Assembly: GCA_965658375.1 (NCBI GenBank)
Contig: CBFHSD010000075.1
Span: 1 to 7,800 of the forward strand
Direction of reading: 5' to 3'
From: CBFHSD01 sp965658375
GTDB lineage: Bacteria; Bacteroidota; Bacteroidia; Flavobacteriales_G; Salibacteraceae
Length of the DNA stretch: 7,800 nucleotides
The notes beneath the pieces were generated by a model. It was not told the DNA's origin and ran no database searches. It saw only the letters and a list, made by a program, of their open reading frames with translations. Each line of letters opens with the position of its first letter. The first letter of the stretch is position 1. This document shows positions 1-7,240 of this stretch, piece after piece. A program made the position numbers and the translations under genes.

Positions 1-1
1 T

Positions 2-3000
2 ATCATTAGAAATAACCGCTTGAAGCGTTTGTTAGAGATTAAAGCACCAGAAGTAATTTTGAGAAACGAGAAAAGAATGCTTCAAGAAGCAGTAGATTCT
101 CTTTTTGATAATTCAAGAAAATCTTCTGCTGTTAAGACAGAATCTAATAGAGCATTGAAATCTCTTTCAGATTCATTGAAAGGGAAGCAAGGACGATTCC
201 GTCAAAACTTACTAGGAAAACGTGTTGATTATTCTGCGCGTTCTGTAATTGTTGTTGGACCAGACTTGAAGATGCACGAATGTGGTCTTCCTAAAAATAT
301 GGCGGCTGAACTTTACAAGCCTTTCATCATTCGAAAGTTGATTGAAAGAGGAATTGTAAAGACAGTTAAATCTGCCAAGAAAATTGTAGACAAAAAAGAG
401 CCAGTTGTGTGGGACATTTTGGAGAACGTTTTGAAAGGACATCCGGTTCTTCTCAACCGTGCTCCAACGCTGCACAGATTGGGTATTCAAGCATTTCAGC
501 CAAAATTGGTAGAAGGAAAAGCGATTCAGCTTCACCCTCTTGCATGTACGGCATTCAACGCGGATTTTGATGGGGATCAAATGGCAGTGCACTTACCATT
601 AGGTAATGCTGCTATCCTTGAGGCGCAGCTGTTGATGCTTGGTTCTCACAATATCCTTAACCCTGCGAACGGTGCACCGATTACGGTTCCATCTCAGGAT
701 ATGGTATTGGGTCTTTACTACATTACCAAGTCTAGACTTACCACTAAAGATAGAGTTGTAGTTGGTGAGGGAATGACTTTCTATTCACCAGAAGAAGTAA
801 TCATTGCCTTCAATGAGAAGAGACTTGAGCTTCACGCTAATATTAAATGTCGCACGACATTTATGGAAAATGGCGAGATGGTAGAAAGAGTGATTGAAAC
901 CACTTGTGGTAGAATCATCTTTAATGAGGTTGTTCCAAAAGAAGCAGGATATATCAATGATCTTCTTACCAAGAAGTCTTTGAGAACTGTTATTTCTAAA
1001 GTTCTTAAAATTACTGGTATTGCTAGAACAGCACAGTTCTTAGATGATATCAAAGGGTTGGGTTACTACTGGGCATTTAAAGGTGGTCTTTCATTTAACT
1101 TGAAAGATACCATCATTCCGGAAGAGAAAACAAAACTGATTGAAGAAGCGCAAGCAAATGTTGATGAGATTAAGGGCAACTATAACATGGGGCTTATCAC
1201 CAACAACGAGCGTTACAACCAGATCATTGATATTTGGACACATACCAACTCAAAGTTGACAAACATCTTGATGGATCGTCTAGAAACAGATAACCAAGGG
1301 TTTAACTCAATTTACATGATGTTTGACTCAGGTGCGAGGGGTTCCAAGGAGCAGATTCGTCAGCTCTCCGGGATGCGTGGTCTGATGGCCAAGCCTCAGA
1401 AATCAGGATCTTCCGGATCTGAAATTATTGAGAACCCGATTCTCTCTAACTTTAAAGAAGGACTATCAATTCTCGAGTACTTTATTTCAACTCACGGTGC
1501 GCGTAAAGGTTTGGCAGATACAGCCCTTAAAACGGCAGATGCTGGTTACTTAACACGTAGATTAGTAGATGTAGCACAAGATGTTGTGATTACAGACGAA
1601 GATTGTGGAACACTTCGTGGCTTAGTGGCAACACCTTTAAAGAAGAACGAAGAGATTGTAGAGTCGTTGTCTGATAGAATTATTGGTAGAACACTTGTAC
1701 ACGATGTTTACCATCCAGTTTCAAACGACCTTTTGGGTAGTTCTGGTGATGAAATTACCGATGAAATGGGCTTGGAAATCGAGCAATCAGGTATCGAAGA
1801 GGTAGAAATCAGATCTGTACTTACGTGTGAAACAACGAGAGGTGTTTGTACAAAATGTTACGGAAGAGCCCTTTCAACCAACGCTATGGTTCAAAAAGGT
1901 GAATCTGTAGGTGTTGTTGCAGCACAATCTATTGGAGAACCAGGTACACAGTTAACACTTCGTACATTCCACGTTGGGGGTACAGCATCTAACACTGCAA
2001 CAGAGTCTAAGATCATTGCGAAACAAGACGGATTGCTTGAGATAGATGAGTTGAAAACCATTCAACGTGAAAACGAGTTTGGTGATAAAGTAGCTGTTGT
2101 TCTCTCAAGATCTGCAGAAATGAGAATTGTAAATAAGGAGGCCAATACAGTCTTAATGACGGCAAATATTCCTTATGGTTCTCAACTTTTGGTGAAAGCT
2201 GGTAAGAAGGTGAAAAAAGGAGAAGAGCTCTGTGCTTGGGATCCATACAATGCCTTGATGATATCTGAGATAGAAGGAACAATAGTATTCCAGAACATTG
2301 AAGATGGCGTGACTTACCGCGAAGAAAGCGATGAGCAAACAGGATTCAAGGAAAAAGTAATTATTGAGCGTAGAGATAAGAAGAAGATCCCTACTATTCA
2401 TATTGCCGATAAATCTGGTGATTATGTGAGATCTTACAGTATACCTGTAGGTGGTCACATACAAGTAGATGAAGGCGATAAAATTGAAATTGGTAAGGTA
2501 ATCGTTAAGATTCCTCGTTCAGCTGGTAAAACAGGAGATATTACGGGTGGTTTACCGCGTGTTACTGAGTTATTCGAAGCACGTAACCCATCTAACCCTG
2601 CAGTTGTTTCTGAAATTGATGGAACCGTTTCATTCGGGAAAATCAAAAGAGGGAATCAGGAAATCATTATCGAATCTCGTATTGGAGATAAGCGCAAGTA
2701 CTTGGTTTCATTGTCTAAACACATTTTAGTTCAAGAAAATGACTTTGTAAGAGCAGGACAGCCATTGAGTGATGGTGCTACAACTCCAGCTGATATATTG
2801 TCTATTAAAGGACCAACCGCTGTTCAGGAATACTTAGTGAATGAAATTCAAGAAGTGTACCGCATGCAGGGTGTGAAAATCAACGATAAGCACTTTGAGG
2901 TAATTGTGCGTCAAATGATGCGTAAAGTTGATATTTTAGACAGTGGTGATACGCGTTTCTTAGAAAAACAATTGGTGAACCGCCATGAGTTTATTGAAGA

Positions 3001-3439
3001 AAACGATAAGCTATTCGGAATGAAAGTAGTTGAAGAAGCAGGAGATTCTGCCACTCTTAAGGAAGGGCAAATCATTAGTGCACGCAGACTACGCGATGAA
3101 AATTCTACGTTGAAAAGAAAGGATATGAAATTGGCAGTAGCGAGAGACGCTGTGTCATCAACATCTCGTCCAGTACTTCAAGGTATTACAAGAGCATCAC
3201 TTCAAACAGATAGCTTCATTTCTGCAGCATCTTTCCAAGAGACAACAAAAGTCTTGAATGAAGCAGCAGTAAATGCGAAAGAAGATCATTTAAAAGGTCT
3301 AAAAGAGAATGTAATTGTAGGTCATTTAATTCCTGCAGGTACGGGACTTAGAGAATACGAACAATTGATCGTAGGTTCTAACGAAGAGTATGAGGCAAGA
3401 AAAGCGGCTGCAGAATCTAAAAGCATGTTTACTGCATAA
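2..3439 (+). CDS. rpoC: DNA-directed RNA polymerase subunit beta' (5'-truncated by window edge)
   Basis: This is the beta' subunit of RNA polymerase, which carries the catalytic Mg2+ site. The reading frame is open from base 2, and the codons before the TTG at 20 (IRNNR) already match the family, so the gene begins outside the window; 1145 residues are present. By comparison with E. coli about 270 N-terminal residues (zinc-binding domain, clamp helices) are missing. Visible in order: rudder (2-80), switch-2 region (KGKQGRFRQNLLGKR, 179-223), catalytic NADFDGD (557-577, three Mg-binding Asp), bridge helix (about 1480-1590), and four Cys of the second zinc site (1604, 1826, 1847, 1856). The trigger loop (GEPGTQLTLRTFHVGG, about 1934-1981) is interrupted by an SI3-type insertion (about 1985-2535), after which DITGGLPRV resumes at 2537. 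The C-terminal SFISAASFQETT and GLKENVIVG motifs are intact. A short Ser/Gly-rich insert relative to E. coli lies at 1397-1420. There is no frameshift, and the gene ends at its own terminator. Confidence 0.98.
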   Translation: MIRNNRLKRLLEIKAPEVILRNEKRMLQEAVDSLFDNSRKSSAVKTESNRALKSLSDSLKGKQGRFRQNLLGKRVDYSARSVIVVGPDLKMHECGLPKNMAAELYKPFIIRKLIERGIVKTVKSAKKIVDKKEPVVWDILENVLKGHPVLLNRAPTLHRLGIQAFQPKLVEGKAIQLHPLACTAFNADFDGDQMAVHLPLGNAAILEAQLLMLGSHNILNPANGAPITVPSQDMVLGLYYITKSRLTTKDRVVVGEGMTFYSPEEVIIAFNEKRLELHANIKCRTTFMENGEMVERVIETTCGRIIFNEVVPKEAGYINDLLTKKSLRTVISKVLKITGIARTAQFLDDIKGLGYYWAFKGGLSFNLKDTIIPEEKTKLIEEAQANVDEIKGNYNMGLITNNERYNQIIDIWTHTNSKLTNILMDRLETDNQGFNSIYMMFDSGARGSKEQIRQLSGMRGLMAKPQKSGSSGSEIIENPILSNFKEGLSILEYFISTHGARKGLADTALKTADAGYLTRRLVDVAQDVVITDEDCGTLRGLVATPLKKNEEIVESLSDRIIGRTLVHDVYHPVSNDLLGSSGDEITDEMGLEIEQSGIEEVEIRSVLTCETTRGVCTKCYGRALSTNAMVQKGESVGVVAAQSIGEPGTQLTLRTFHVGGTASNTATESKIIAKQDGLLEIDELKTIQRENEFGDKVAVVLSRSAEMRIVNKEANTVLMTANIPYGSQLLVKAGKKVKKGEELCAWDPYNALMISEIEGTIVFQNIEDGVTYREESDEQTGFKEKVIIERRDKKKIPTIHIADKSGDYVRSYSIPVGGHIQVDEGDKIEIGKVIVKIPRSAGKTGDITGGLPRVTELFEARNPSNPAVVSEIDGTVSFGKIKRGNQEIIIESRIGDKRKYLVSLSKHILVQENDFVRAGQPLSDGATTPADILSIKGPTAVQEYLVNEIQEVYRMQGVKINDKHFEVIVRQMMRKVDILDSGDTRFLEKQLVNRHEFIEENDKLFGMKVVEEAGDSATLKEGQIISARRLRDENSTLKRKDMKLAVARDAVSSTSRPVLQGITRASLQTDSFISAASFQETTKVLNEAAVNAKEDHLKGLKENVIVGHLIPAGTGLREYEQLIVGSNEEYEARKAAAESKSMFTA

Positions 3440-3461
3440 GTTTAGATCTCAAATAATAGAT

Positions 3462-3495
3462 AAACGGCTATCGAATGTTCGATAGCCGTTTTTTT
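3462..3495 (+). terminator. Rho-independent terminator after rpoC
   Basis: A perfect 13-bp stem (3462-3474 with 3479-3491, core ACGGCTATCGA/TCGATAGCCGT) encloses a 4-nt loop (ATGT). It is followed by a run of seven T (3489-3495), three of which also pair with the A's at the stem base. It starts 22 nt after the rpoC stop codon and should end the rpo transcript, separating it from pyrG. The reverse strand has no comparable T run, so it is probably one-directional. Confidence 0.93.
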
Positions 3496-3542
3496 ATGCG
3501 TTTATCTCTACAAATTCAAATGTGCACCTTAGACAGATATAT

Positions 3543-3550
3543 TACTTTTG
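3543..3550 (+). promoter_or_regulatory. Bacteroidota-type -7 promoter element for pyrG
   Basis: TACTTTTG is an exact match to the TAnnTTTG -7 element used by the primary sigma factor of Bacteroidota. It lies between the rpoC terminator and the pyrG start, 34 nt upstream of the ATG at 3585. By the usual spacing, transcription would begin a few bases downstream, at about 3554-3558. I find no convincing TTG -33 element at the expected distance; the region around 3518-3526 reads AAATGTGCA. Position and exact match support the call, but no start site is proven. Confidence 0.65.
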
Positions 3551-3623
3551 GCTTCCGGTTACTCATTCATTTCAATTCGTATTCATGGCATCATCATGTA
3601 AATTCATTTTTGTAACCGGAGGC
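3551..3623 (+). promoter_or_regulatory. Inverted repeat enclosing the pyrG start codon (possible 5' mRNA hairpin)
   Basis: GCTTCCGGTTAC (3551-3562) is complementary to GTAACCGGAGGC (3612-3623): 12 consecutive pairs, all Watson-Crick except one G-T at 3553/3621. The inner nine pairs are perfect. The right arm is exactly codons 10-13 of pyrG (Val-Thr-Gly-Gly, start of the P-loop). The left arm follows directly after the -7 element. The 49-nt loop is AT-rich and contains the start codon at 3585. The repeat is seen in the sequence; a regulatory role is inference. If transcription starts at about 3557, only the inner six pairs would form. Confidence 0.4.
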
Positions 3624-5204
3624 GTTACTTCTTCTTTAGGAAAGGGGATTGTTTCAGCGTCACTGGCTAAACTACTTCAAGCACGAGGCTATCGTGTAAC
3701 CATCCAGAAATTTGATCCATACCTGAATGTAGATCCAGGGACTTTGAATCCATATGAACATGGCGAATGCTATGTAACGGCAGATGGAGCAGAGACTGAT
3801 TTGGATTTGGGTCATTATGAGCGATTCTTGAATACTCCAACTTCTCAGGCCAACAATGTGACCACAGGCAGAATTTATAAGAGCGTTATTGAGAAGGAAA
3901 GGAAAGGAGATTATCTTGGAAAAACGGTTCAAGTCATTCCACATATCACAAATGAAATCAAACGCAGAATGCGTTTGTTAGGAAATTCAGGCAAGTATGA
4001 TTTTGTAATTACTGAACTCGGTGGAACCGTAGGTGATATTGAGTCACTTCCTTATATAGAAACTGTACGTCAATTACGAAATGAATTGTTCGGTTCAAGT
4101 TTGGTAATCCATTTAACCTTGATTCCTTTCTTAAAAGCATCAGGAGAATTGAAGACGAAACCGACTCAGCACTCAGTGAAGGAATTATTGTCTGCAGGGG
4201 TTCAACCAGATATTCTTGTTTGTCGTACTGAGTTTGATTTAGATGATGATATTCGCAAGAAGCTCGCTTTGTTTTGCAACATCAAAAGAGATGCGGTAAT
4301 TCAAAGTATTGATGCGAAGTCCATCTATGAAGTTCCCTTGCTCATGCAAGAAGAGAAGTTAGATCAGGTGGTGTTATCGCGTTTTGAAATGCCACAAGAA
4401 CAAGAGCCAAACCTCAAAGCTTGGAAAAACTTTTTGGATAGATTAAACAATCCTAAGCACGAAGTTGACATTGCATTGGTAGGGAAATATGTGGAACTTA
4501 AAGATTCGTATAAGTCTATTGTAGAAGCATTTACTCATGCAGGTACTAGCAATGAGACAAAAGTAAACTTACATTGGATTCACTCTGAAGACTTAAATGA
4601 CACAACAGCGCCTGAGCAATTAAATAAAATGGATGGAATCCTCGTTGCTCCAGGTTTTGGGGAGAGAGGAATCAACGGAAAAATAGCCGCAATTAAAACT
4701 GCTCGCGAAAACAAGATTCCTTTCTTTGGTATATGTTTAGGTATGCAATGTGCAGTAATTGAATTTGCTAGAAATGTTTTAGGTCATACAGATGCACATT
4801 CAACAGAAATGCGTCCAGACACAACTCATAAGGTGATTGACATTATGGAAGAGCAGAAAAATATCAGCGACCTTGGTGGTACGATGAGATTAGGTTCTTA
4901 CCCATGTGAGTTAATCGAGGGTTCTAAGGCTTACGAAGCTTACGGGAAGTCTTTAATTTATGAAAGACACAGACATCGCTTTGAGTTTAATAGCCAATTT
5001 GAAGAAGAGTTCGAAGCTGCGGGAATGAAACCAGCAGGAATCAATCCTGACTCTAGTTTGATTGAAATTGTTGAGATTCCCGAGCATCCATTCTTTGTTG
5101 GGGTACAGTATCACCCAGAATATGTCTCTACTGTCGTCAACCCACATCCGCTGTTTGTCTCTTTTGTGAAGGCAGCAGTAGTTAGAAAAGAGAACAAGAA
5201 TTAA
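3585..5204 (+). CDS. pyrG: CTP synthase (glutamine-hydrolysing)
   Basis: This cytosolic enzyme makes CTP from UTP, ATP and glutamine, the last step of pyrimidine nucleotide synthesis. From the ATG at 3585 it has 539 residues, normal for the family. The N-terminal amidoligase domain (about 1-270) shows the P-loop GGVTSSLGKG (Lys20), DPYLNVDPGT, the DLDLGHYERF motif with Asp74 (E. coli Asp72), ELGGTVGDIES with Glu144 (E. coli Glu140), and KTKPTQHSVKELL. The class I glutamine amidotransferase domain (about 293-535) has GKYVELKDSYKS, the nucleophile Cys384 in GICLGMQ, and His510/Glu512 in YHPEY. An in-frame ATG at 3522 would add 21 residues with no family counterpart and lies upstream of the -7 element, so 3585 is preferred. 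No Shine-Dalgarno sequence is seen, which is usual in Bacteroidota. yidC follows after 69 bp without a clear terminator. Confidence 0.97.
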   Translation: MASSCKFIFVTGGVTSSLGKGIVSASLAKLLQARGYRVTIQKFDPYLNVDPGTLNPYEHGECYVTADGAETDLDLGHYERFLNTPTSQANNVTTGRIYKSVIEKERKGDYLGKTVQVIPHITNEIKRRMRLLGNSGKYDFVITELGGTVGDIESLPYIETVRQLRNELFGSSLVIHLTLIPFLKASGELKTKPTQHSVKELLSAGVQPDILVCRTEFDLDDDIRKKLALFCNIKRDAVIQSIDAKSIYEVPLLMQEEKLDQVVLSRFEMPQEQEPNLKAWKNFLDRLNNPKHEVDIALVGKYVELKDSYKSIVEAFTHAGTSNETKVNLHWIHSEDLNDTTAPEQLNKMDGILVAPGFGERGINGKIAAIKTARENKIPFFGICLGMQCAVIEFARNVLGHTDAHSTEMRPDTTHKVIDIMEEQKNISDLGGTMRLGSYPCELIEGSKAYEAYGKSLIYERHRHRFEFNSQFEEEFEAAGMKPAGINPDSSLIEIVEIPEHPFFVGVQYHPEYVSTVVNPHPLFVSFVKAAVVRKENKN

Positions 5205-5243
5205 GAGATATCGTTAAAGACTATTTACATCAGGAGTAAGGGC

Positions 5244-5251
5244 TATCTTTG
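5244..5251 (+). promoter_or_regulatory. Bacteroidota-type -7 promoter element for yidC
   Basis: TATCTTTG matches TAnnTTTG exactly and ends 22 nt before the yidC ATG, giving a predicted leader of about 20 nt that is T-rich (seven T at 5258-5264). No clear TTG -33 box lies 17-23 nt upstream; TTTAC at 5224-5228 is the nearest candidate. The element implies yidC can be transcribed on its own, in addition to any read-through from pyrG. Confidence 0.6.
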
Positions 5252-5273
5252 CGCCTATTTTTTTATAGAATTC

Positions 5274-7181
5274 ATGGATAGAAACGGATTAGTTGGATTA
5301 TTAATGATTGGAGCCATTCTTATTGGATGGCAATACTTTACGGCTCCAACAGCAGAGGAAATTGCAGCGCAAAAGGCACAGCAAGACTCTATGCAATTGG
5401 CTCAAAAACAAATACAAGAGAATGTAGAAGAAGCCGAGCCTGTGGTAGAAGTTGTGCTAAACGATAATCAATTGCTAAAACAAGATTCTTTGGCCAATTT
5501 AGAGCAATTAGCCAAGTATGGTTCATTAGCAAGCGCGTCTATAGGGATTGAAGAAACCTTTACGGTTCAAACTGAAATATTGAGTTTGACCTTCACCAAC
5601 AAAGGTGGTCGGTTGCTTGAAGCGAAATTGAAAGATTACAATTCGTACGATGATTATTTGACAGGCGAAGACAATGCACTTGTATTGGTATCGCCTAAAG
5701 GGAATGAGAGTTATTTCAACTTTCCTTTTGAAAACAGGAACTTGAAGTCTGATGAATTGTACTTTCAAGTGGATGGTTATAAAGCTGAAATTCTTGAAAA
5801 AGATTCAGCTGTATTAAGGTTTACAGCTAAAGATGCAGCGGGAAGAGACTTGACTATAGCCTACACCATTCATGCAAATAATTATTTGCTTGATTATGAA
5901 ATAGGAGGAAAGATCCTTTCCAATACCAATGAGTTGAACCTTACCATGAATTTGATTTCTCATTCAAAAGAGAAAGGAAAGAAGTTCGAAAAGCAAAACA
6001 CTACATTTTTCTACAAGCCTTGGGATGACAAGGTGGATTACTTGAGTGAAACCAGTGATGACGATCAAGTTGTTGAAGAACGCATTGATTGGATTTCTTA
6101 TAAACAACAACACTTCTCTGTTATTTTGGATGCTGAGTATGGTTTCAACGCCAACCAAAACCACTTGGTTACCAGAAGTTTTGAAGATGGTTCTGACAAT
6201 GTAAAAGCACTAGACGCATCTTTAGTGGCACGAGTTGAGAATGGGAGTTTGCCCATGTACCTTTACCTAGGTCCGAACAAATACAAGACTTTAAAAGATT
6301 TTGATAGAGGCTACGAAGACCAAATCAATTTAGGATGGGCCATCTTTAAATGGGTGAATAAATTCATTGTTATTCCTGTATTTAATGTCCTTGAGAACTC
6401 TGGTTTGAGCTACGGCATTGTAATCATTATCCTTACCCTGGTATTCAAACTCCTTTTATCTCCAGTAACTTACAAGACCTATTTATCTTCTGCCAAAATG
6501 AAGGCGCTTAAGCCTGAAATGGAGGAGATTAACAAGAAATACCCAGATCAAAAAGATGCGATGGGTAAGCAACAAGAAGTGATGAAACTGTATCGCGAAA
6601 CAGGGGTGAACCCATTGAGCGGTTGTATTCCAGCACTTGTTCAGCTACCGATTTTGTACGCTCTGTTCCGCTTTTTCCCAAACAGCATTGAGCTAAGACA
6701 AGAGTCTTTCCTTTGGGCAGAAGATCTTTCTAGCTTTGATTCGGTGTGGGATTTCCCAAATGCATTTAGTATTCCACTATATGGCGATCACATCAGTGGG
6801 TTTACCTTAATGATGGCCATCTCTTTGTTCTTCTACTCTAAGAACAACATGAGTATGGGCGGAGCAGGAATAGGCAACAACATGCAGGCGCAACAAATGA
6901 AAATCATGACCTACATGATGCCAGTTATGATGTTGGTTTTCTTTAACGATTACGCTTCTGGTTTGAGTTTATACTACTTCACTTCAAACATGGTAACCAT
7001 GGGTCAGCAGTTTGTGATTAAGAAATGGGTTTTGGATGAGACTAAGATCCGAGAGAAGTTACAATCGAATAAAGCTAACCCTAAGAAGAAATCGCGTTTT
7101 GCTCAAAAGCTTGAGAACTTGCAAAACCAAGCACAAGAGCAGCAAGGTCAAAACAGACAAACACGCAGAAAATTGAAATAA
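5274..7181 (+). CDS. yidC: Membrane protein insertase YidC (Oxa1 family)
   Basis: This inner-membrane insertase helps proteins insert and fold, alone or with SecYEG. It has 635 residues, typical of Bacteroidota YidC. The N-terminus (MDRNGLVGLL) forms TM1 (about 5-22), followed by a Gln/Glu-rich linker (23-90) and the periplasmic P1 domain (about 93-345). The conserved insertase core follows: TM2 (about 380-399), a charged cytoplasmic coiled-coil hairpin (about 400-445), TM3 (about 450-468, starting NPLSGCIPALVQLP), TM4 (about 507-522), TM5 (about 542-557) and TM6 (about 561-579, SGLSLYYFTSN). The groove Arg of E. coli (Arg366) aligns with Lys392 here. Residues 524-553 are rich in Met. The tail (about 605-635) is basic and Gln-rich (KKKSRFAQK, RQTRRKLK), like tails known in some YidC proteins to contact ribosomes. 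The start is set by the family N-terminus and the promoter just upstream; a terminator follows the stop. Confidence 0.97.
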   Translation: MDRNGLVGLLMIGAILIGWQYFTAPTAEEIAAQKAQQDSMQLAQKQIQENVEEAEPVVEVVLNDNQLLKQDSLANLEQLAKYGSLASASIGIEETFTVQTEILSLTFTNKGGRLLEAKLKDYNSYDDYLTGEDNALVLVSPKGNESYFNFPFENRNLKSDELYFQVDGYKAEILEKDSAVLRFTAKDAAGRDLTIAYTIHANNYLLDYEIGGKILSNTNELNLTMNLISHSKEKGKKFEKQNTTFFYKPWDDKVDYLSETSDDDQVVEERIDWISYKQQHFSVILDAEYGFNANQNHLVTRSFEDGSDNVKALDASLVARVENGSLPMYLYLGPNKYKTLKDFDRGYEDQINLGWAIFKWVNKFIVIPVFNVLENSGLSYGIVIIILTLVFKLLLSPVTYKTYLSSAKMKALKPEMEEINKKYPDQKDAMGKQQEVMKLYRETGVNPLSGCIPALVQLPILYALFRFFPNSIELRQESFLWAEDLSSFDSVWDFPNAFSIPLYGDHISGFTLMMAISLFFYSKNNMSMGGAGIGNNMQAQQMKIMTYMMPVMMLVFFNDYASGLSLYYFTSNMVTMGQQFVIKKWVLDETKIREKLQSNKANPKKKSRFAQKLENLQNQAQEQQGQNRQTRRKLK

Positions 7182-7186
7182 AATAG

Positions 7187-7213
7187 AAAGCTCCAGATTC
7201 TGGAGCTTTTTTT
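7187..7213 (+). terminator. Rho-independent terminator after yidC
   Basis: The stem AAAGCTCCAG/CTGGAGCTTT (7187-7196 with 7200-7209, 10 bp, loop ATT) is followed by an uninterrupted T run (7207-7213). It begins 6 nt after the yidC stop codon. It should end the yidC transcript, although only 27 nt separate it from the next start codon. Confidence 0.92.
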
Positions 7214-7240
7214 GTTTCTTGTTCAACCTAAATCAGTCGT

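Noticed and set aside
212..2646. Several minus-strand open frames of 63-126 codons and one plus-strand frame (2547-2729) inside rpoC
   Set aside because: They lie wholly opposite or within the well-conserved rpoC frame, their translations look like nothing familiar, and none has a promoter or start context. They are shadows of rpoC codon use.
3551..3566. CTP-sensing reiterative transcription as in Bacillus subtilis pyrG
   Set aside because: That mechanism needs a transcript starting GGGC followed by a leader terminator. The predicted start here reads in GCTTCCGG, and there is no terminator hairpin between promoter and start codon.
5239..5264. Weak hairpin (AGG/CCT with bulge) followed by seven T before yidC as a terminator for pyrG
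   Set aside because: The stem is only three or four pairs with a mismatch or bulge, and it overlaps the yidC -7 element. It is much weaker than the two real terminators in the window.
5268..5273. GAATTC palindrome just before the yidC start
   Set aside because: A six-base palindrome is expected by chance in a window this size, and nothing else suggests an operator.
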